DNA of 64,000 nucleotides from positions 50,990,625 to 51,054,624 of the forward strand of contig OX246741.1 of assembly GCA_945910005.1 (NCBI GenBank), in the 5' to 3' direction. Under the pieces are notes generated by a model that had not been told where the DNA came from, made no database searches, and saw only the letters and a program-made list of their open reading frames with translations. Positions 60,571 to 64,000 of the stretch are shown piece after piece. A program made the translations under genes and the position numbers. The stretch comes from Isoperla grammatica. Lineage: Eukaryota > Arthropoda > Insecta > Plecoptera > Perlodidae. The first letter of the stretch is position 1. Every line of letters begins with the position of its first letter.

Positions 60571-60784
60571 TATGGTAGAGCCGGACGGCATTTGGCGATT
60601 GTCTACCCATAAATCGCCCGCGTACGCTAGTAGTACTGGGGGGAGCCGCTAGGTGCCGCCACATCATCGCGGCCTAATCAGTGGGTACGTGTGGCGGCAC
60701 CTAGCGGCTCCCCCCAGTACTACTAGCGTACGCTGGCGATTGATGAGTAGGCAGTCACCAATAGGCGTTGGGACTCTACCATAT
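60571..60784. mobile_element. 214-bp MITE with perfect 42-bp inner hairpin
   Basis: Outer TIRs TATGGTAGAG ... CTCTACCATA, flanked by TA, with imperfect subterminal arms. Inside, 60621-60662 and 60691-60732 are perfectly complementary over 42 bases (CGTACGCTAGTAGTACTGGG onward) around a 28-base loop. TA flanks suggest a Tc1/mariner-type or similar target. Perfect GC-rich arms imply youth or arm conversion. Confidence 0.85.
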
Positions 60785-61316
60785 ATATTAATAAACTCAA
60801 TGATAATATCATAAACATAACGGACGATCTAAATACCATAAAATAGCATCAATGAAATAATTCTATTATTTTAAAGTGATATATTCTGTAGTAAGGAACA
60901 ACGAACAAATTTATTCAAATTTTAATTGTGTTCAATGAATGTTAGCTGACACAGTTAATTGGCAATTAGATACGCACTAAAAGTTGTCTACAAAGAACAT
61001 TTACTTTCAAGTGAAAACAATAACGATCTAGCCAAGGTGACAATTCCGTTTGTTTGCCGCCGCTCAAACGATCTCAAACGACGTCATTAGAACTAACAGT
61101 TCTTCGATAGTCATTCAGACAGAAACTGGGTCAGTAGAATTGTAACAACCAATCTCATATCTGGAGTAATTTAGCAGTCAAATATTGTTTGACAATCCGT
61201 GAAGTCGTGGAGTGAATATCGTTTGGTATCGTTCGATGTATCGATACGTTCGCAGTCTTCAGTTTCTGCTTGATGAAATATGATGTGAGTTGTCTAAATA
61301 GATGTTAAAAGATGAA

Positions 61317-61352
<36 letters not shown>

Positions 61353-62459
61353 ATTTCTTAACATTTCACAACTGTCAATATGGTATACAGTGTTTCTGTT
61401 AGATGTCGTCATGAAAATGAATAAATTGTAAAAAAAATTTCATGTACCATGGCAAAGAAAATTGAAATAAAATGGACAATAAAAAATAACATTGAAAATT
61501 AAACTCAGAATATTATATTTGTAATCTTTATTTGTCAGAATGAGCTGCCGCTCCTTGTAATAGCTTTTAAATGGTTCATACATTTCTATAATTAATGTTG
61601 TGACGGTTCAATAAAGTATTTTCTATAGTAAATATTCTTGTTGCTTTTAAGCATTTGTATTCAATGAAAATTTTAAAAATATCAACATTATTCAACATGT
61701 TTTCTATAAAGCGTTTCTAAAAGCGCGCTGGTCTTTAGAGCTACGTATTTAATACACACATTTACGTTACGGCACACTCAAATCAACTAAACTTACTCGA
61801 TTGAAAATTGAATCGATATACAATATATTTTTAATCCTCCAGAAATTTTGCAACTAGTTTATAAGCATGTTAAACTCTGTAACGGGGATATGGTCACGTT
61901 TCACAGCAGAACCTCACTCTCAGCAATATACGCGTTACATGTCTGGTGAAATATTGGAGATAGATCCTCCTGGGGTTTTGAGTTGAGCAGGAGTTGGTAG
62001 ACTTCCAGAATGTTGACGCAGTATTGACGTGAACGGGCTGAAAAATGACGCGATACCATAAACCTATATACTTTAGCTTAACTCGACACTTCCAATGCTA
62101 TTTACTTTGTTATAAATGTCGATACCATCAATTTTGATATATAGGTGCAATAAATAATATTTTATGGGCTGTTTTTATGAAAAATACGTGTCAATTCGGT
62201 ATAGCACGGTTATAACGGACTTGTTGATAAAAAAATTGTGTCCACATCATTTTTAAAAGTGTGAAAATTTAATTGATTCTCATATAAAGATCCCTTTTAC
62301 GAGTAACACACCAACTCGACCTAATAAAAAGCTTAAAATTGTTTCAGTTCGCGCGATACGGCATGACCTTGACCGCTAACTGGTCTCTCTAATTAAGGCT
62401 GTGTAAGATTAGCTTAAGTTGCATTCACCGGAAGAAGCATTTTCTCCTTGGCATTGCTA
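60785..62459. other. AT-rich DNA with (GA)n
   Basis: 61320-61351 is (GA)n, about 16 units. Nothing else recognised. Confidence 0.4.
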
Positions 62460-62690
62460 CCATTGATAATACTAGGCAACGCTCTGTTTGACGCGTTGAT
62501 AAGCGAGCGCGTCCATATCTACGAACGTTCTGGCAAAAAGATCTCAAAGCTAATAAAAACAACAACTAACAATAATTCAAGAATGTGCATTTCAAAATTG
62601 TTTCTAATTTCCATAGCTATTATACTTCCCGATATTGTTGAATGCAATGCAATGTGCGTTGCTAAGAATTTTCGTTGTCATTCTGTCTAG
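62448..62690 (+). other. 80-codon open frame in R2 head unit 1
   Basis: Shares over 50 residues (SKLIKTTTNNNSRMCISKLF, then ISIAIILPDIV) with the frame at 62930-63145. The hydrophobic centre recalls a signal or membrane segment, but similarity at DNA level is equally high across the non-coding part. The shared frame is explained by the repeat. No known domain. Confidence 0.2.
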
Positions 62691-63715
62691 TGTTTTCGCG
62701 GCGGTCCGCCACCGTTACTAACAGTTATTGAGTGTAACTTTGTAACTTTTCGAACGATTTTGCCTCAAAACTATACACTTTCAATCCACATCAAGGCTTG
62801 TGCATGGTCCAAATTTCAAATTGATCGGACTTTCCGTTCGACCGCTATCGACAGACATAAAAACAAAACAAAAAACAAACAGTATGAAGTGCCATAAGAG
62901 TCTAGTAGGAAAACGCTCTGTTTGACGCGTTGATAAGCGAGCGCGTCAGTATCTACGAACTTTCAGGTGAAAAGATTTCAAAGCTAATAAAAACAACAAC
63001 TAACAATAATTCAAGAATGTGCATTTCAAAATTGTTTCTAATTTCCATAGCTATTATACTTCCCGACATTGTTGGATGCAGTGCAATGTGCGTTGCAAAG
63101 AATTTTCGCTGTCATATTTTCGCCGCGGTCCGCCACCGTTACTAACTGTTATTGACAGCAATAGAAATGTAATTTCTGCCTCTAATATGTATCAAATCGC
63201 GTTTAAATTAGTATATTCGTGACCGGACAAAAAATTACTATAAAATAGCCACCTCACATTTTGCTGTTACTGTGTTTCAGAAATATATTTTCGAGTAACT
63301 TTTGTGTAACTTTGCCAATATTTATCAGATCGCCATAACATGAACATATTCGTGATCGGAAAAAGCTTTAAAAAAATATGGCTATCTAACATTTTGCCGC
63401 CATTTTGTTTCAGAAAAATATTTTGCAGTAACTATGGTGTAACTTTGTAACTTTTCGAACGATTTTGCCTCAAAACTATACACCTTCAATCCACATCGAG
63501 GCTTGTGGATAGTCCAAATTTCAAGTTGATCGGATTTTCTGTTCGACCGCTATCGACGGACATTAAAAAAACAAAACAAAAAAAACAAAAACAAAACGAA
63601 GTGGCATAAGAGTCTCGTGGAGACGCTCGCTTCGCTCGCTTAAAAAAAACAAAAACAAAACAGAACGAAGTGCCATAAGACTCTCGATGAGACGCTCGTT
63701 TCGCTCGCTTAAATA
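62460..63715. repeat. Dispersed family R2, two head units and two tail units in tandem
   Basis: Heads at 62460-62700 and 62907-63145 are nearly identical (AACGCTCTGTTTGACGCGTT, GATAAGCGAGCGCGTC, ATAAAAACAACAACTAACAA). Tails at 62735-62905 and 63430-63640 share TAACTTTTCGAACGATTTTG, TTCAATCCACATC and GTTCGACCGCTATCGAC. A terminal GACGCTCGCTTCGCTCGCTT block is doubled (63622 and 63690). So an element appears twice, head to tail. Confidence 0.75.
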
Positions 63716-64000
63716 ATACAAATGCACCAAGTAAAACTGTCAGAAGTTCCATGACTCCTGTTCAAATGTAATGCTGTATTCATTTAGCGTGGTTAAAAGT
63801 GTTCTAAGGCCCCATACTAAGAATTGTGCTCACCATGGCAACAACCAATGGGAAGCCTGGGTACCATGGATAAAACAAGTTAGTAGCTTACTAAATATTT
63901 ATCCAAAGCTCATAATTCAGACTCTAAAACAGATAAAATATTCTAAAATAGATGAAAATAGGTTTTCGAAGTAAAACGGAGTTTCAAGAAGGGAAAACAC
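63716..64000. other. Non-coding DNA at window end
   Basis: No feature recognised. The window ends here. Confidence 0.4.

Overview
The window looks like nuclear DNA from an invertebrate animal, probably marine. It is AT-rich and gene-poor. It carries a spliced trypsin-fold protease gene, tRNA- and 5S-rRNA-derived SINEs, non-LTR retrotransposon remnants, many palindromic MITE-like elements and numerous mini- and microsatellites. There are no operons, Shine-Dalgarno sites or bacterial gene density. I cannot name the phylum from sequence alone.

Only one gene is well supported: a two-exon, minus-strand, membrane-anchored chymotrypsin-like (S1) serine protease at 6797-7858. The only other protein-coding trace is a 5'-truncated reverse-transcriptase C-terminus of a LINE (14687-15358, minus), which ends in an (ATT)n tail near 14150. 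Most other long open frames are by-products of simple repeats (hexamer array at 12.5 kb, 27-bp array at 10.3 kb, AGTC at 50.5 kb, ATT at 53.5 kb) or lie in repeats. Short-exon genes could be hidden and would need RNA data.

Layout. 0-5.5 kb: old repeats, one SINE, poly-C tracts and a GC-hairpin element. 6.7-7.9 kb: the protease gene, followed by an 81-bp satellite (8.3 kb) and a 16-bp phased array (9.35-9.6 kb). 10-18.4 kb: 27-bp minisatellite, hexamer array, LINE, 95-bp satellite and three palindromic elements. 18.4-31.7 kb: mostly featureless AT-rich DNA with two terminal-inverted-repeat elements (25.55 and 26.3 kb) and a 93-bp CRE/CCAAT repeat (28.7 kb). 31.7-33.1 kb: 46-bp minisatellite with higher-order structure, inside a diverged repeat. 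36.5-44.3 kb: foldback element, three copies of one ~290-bp MITE, a second 16-bp phased palindrome and a 34-bp minisatellite split by a MITE. 46-47.4 kb and 62.4-63.7 kb: a dispersed repeat family, each time with internal tandem units. 48.4-60 kb: SINE-rich belt, including a 5S-derived SINE. 60-60.8 kb: four TGACGTCA sites at exact 21-bp spacing and a MITE with a perfect 42-bp hairpin.

The genes do not form a pathway. The window is mainly a record of repeat birth and nesting. The most unusual items are the two strictly 16-bp-phased inverted arrays, the 21-bp-spaced CRE array, the SINE-born microsatellite, and the MITE inserted into a minisatellite with a readable target-site duplication. I found no convincing undescribed multi-gene system.
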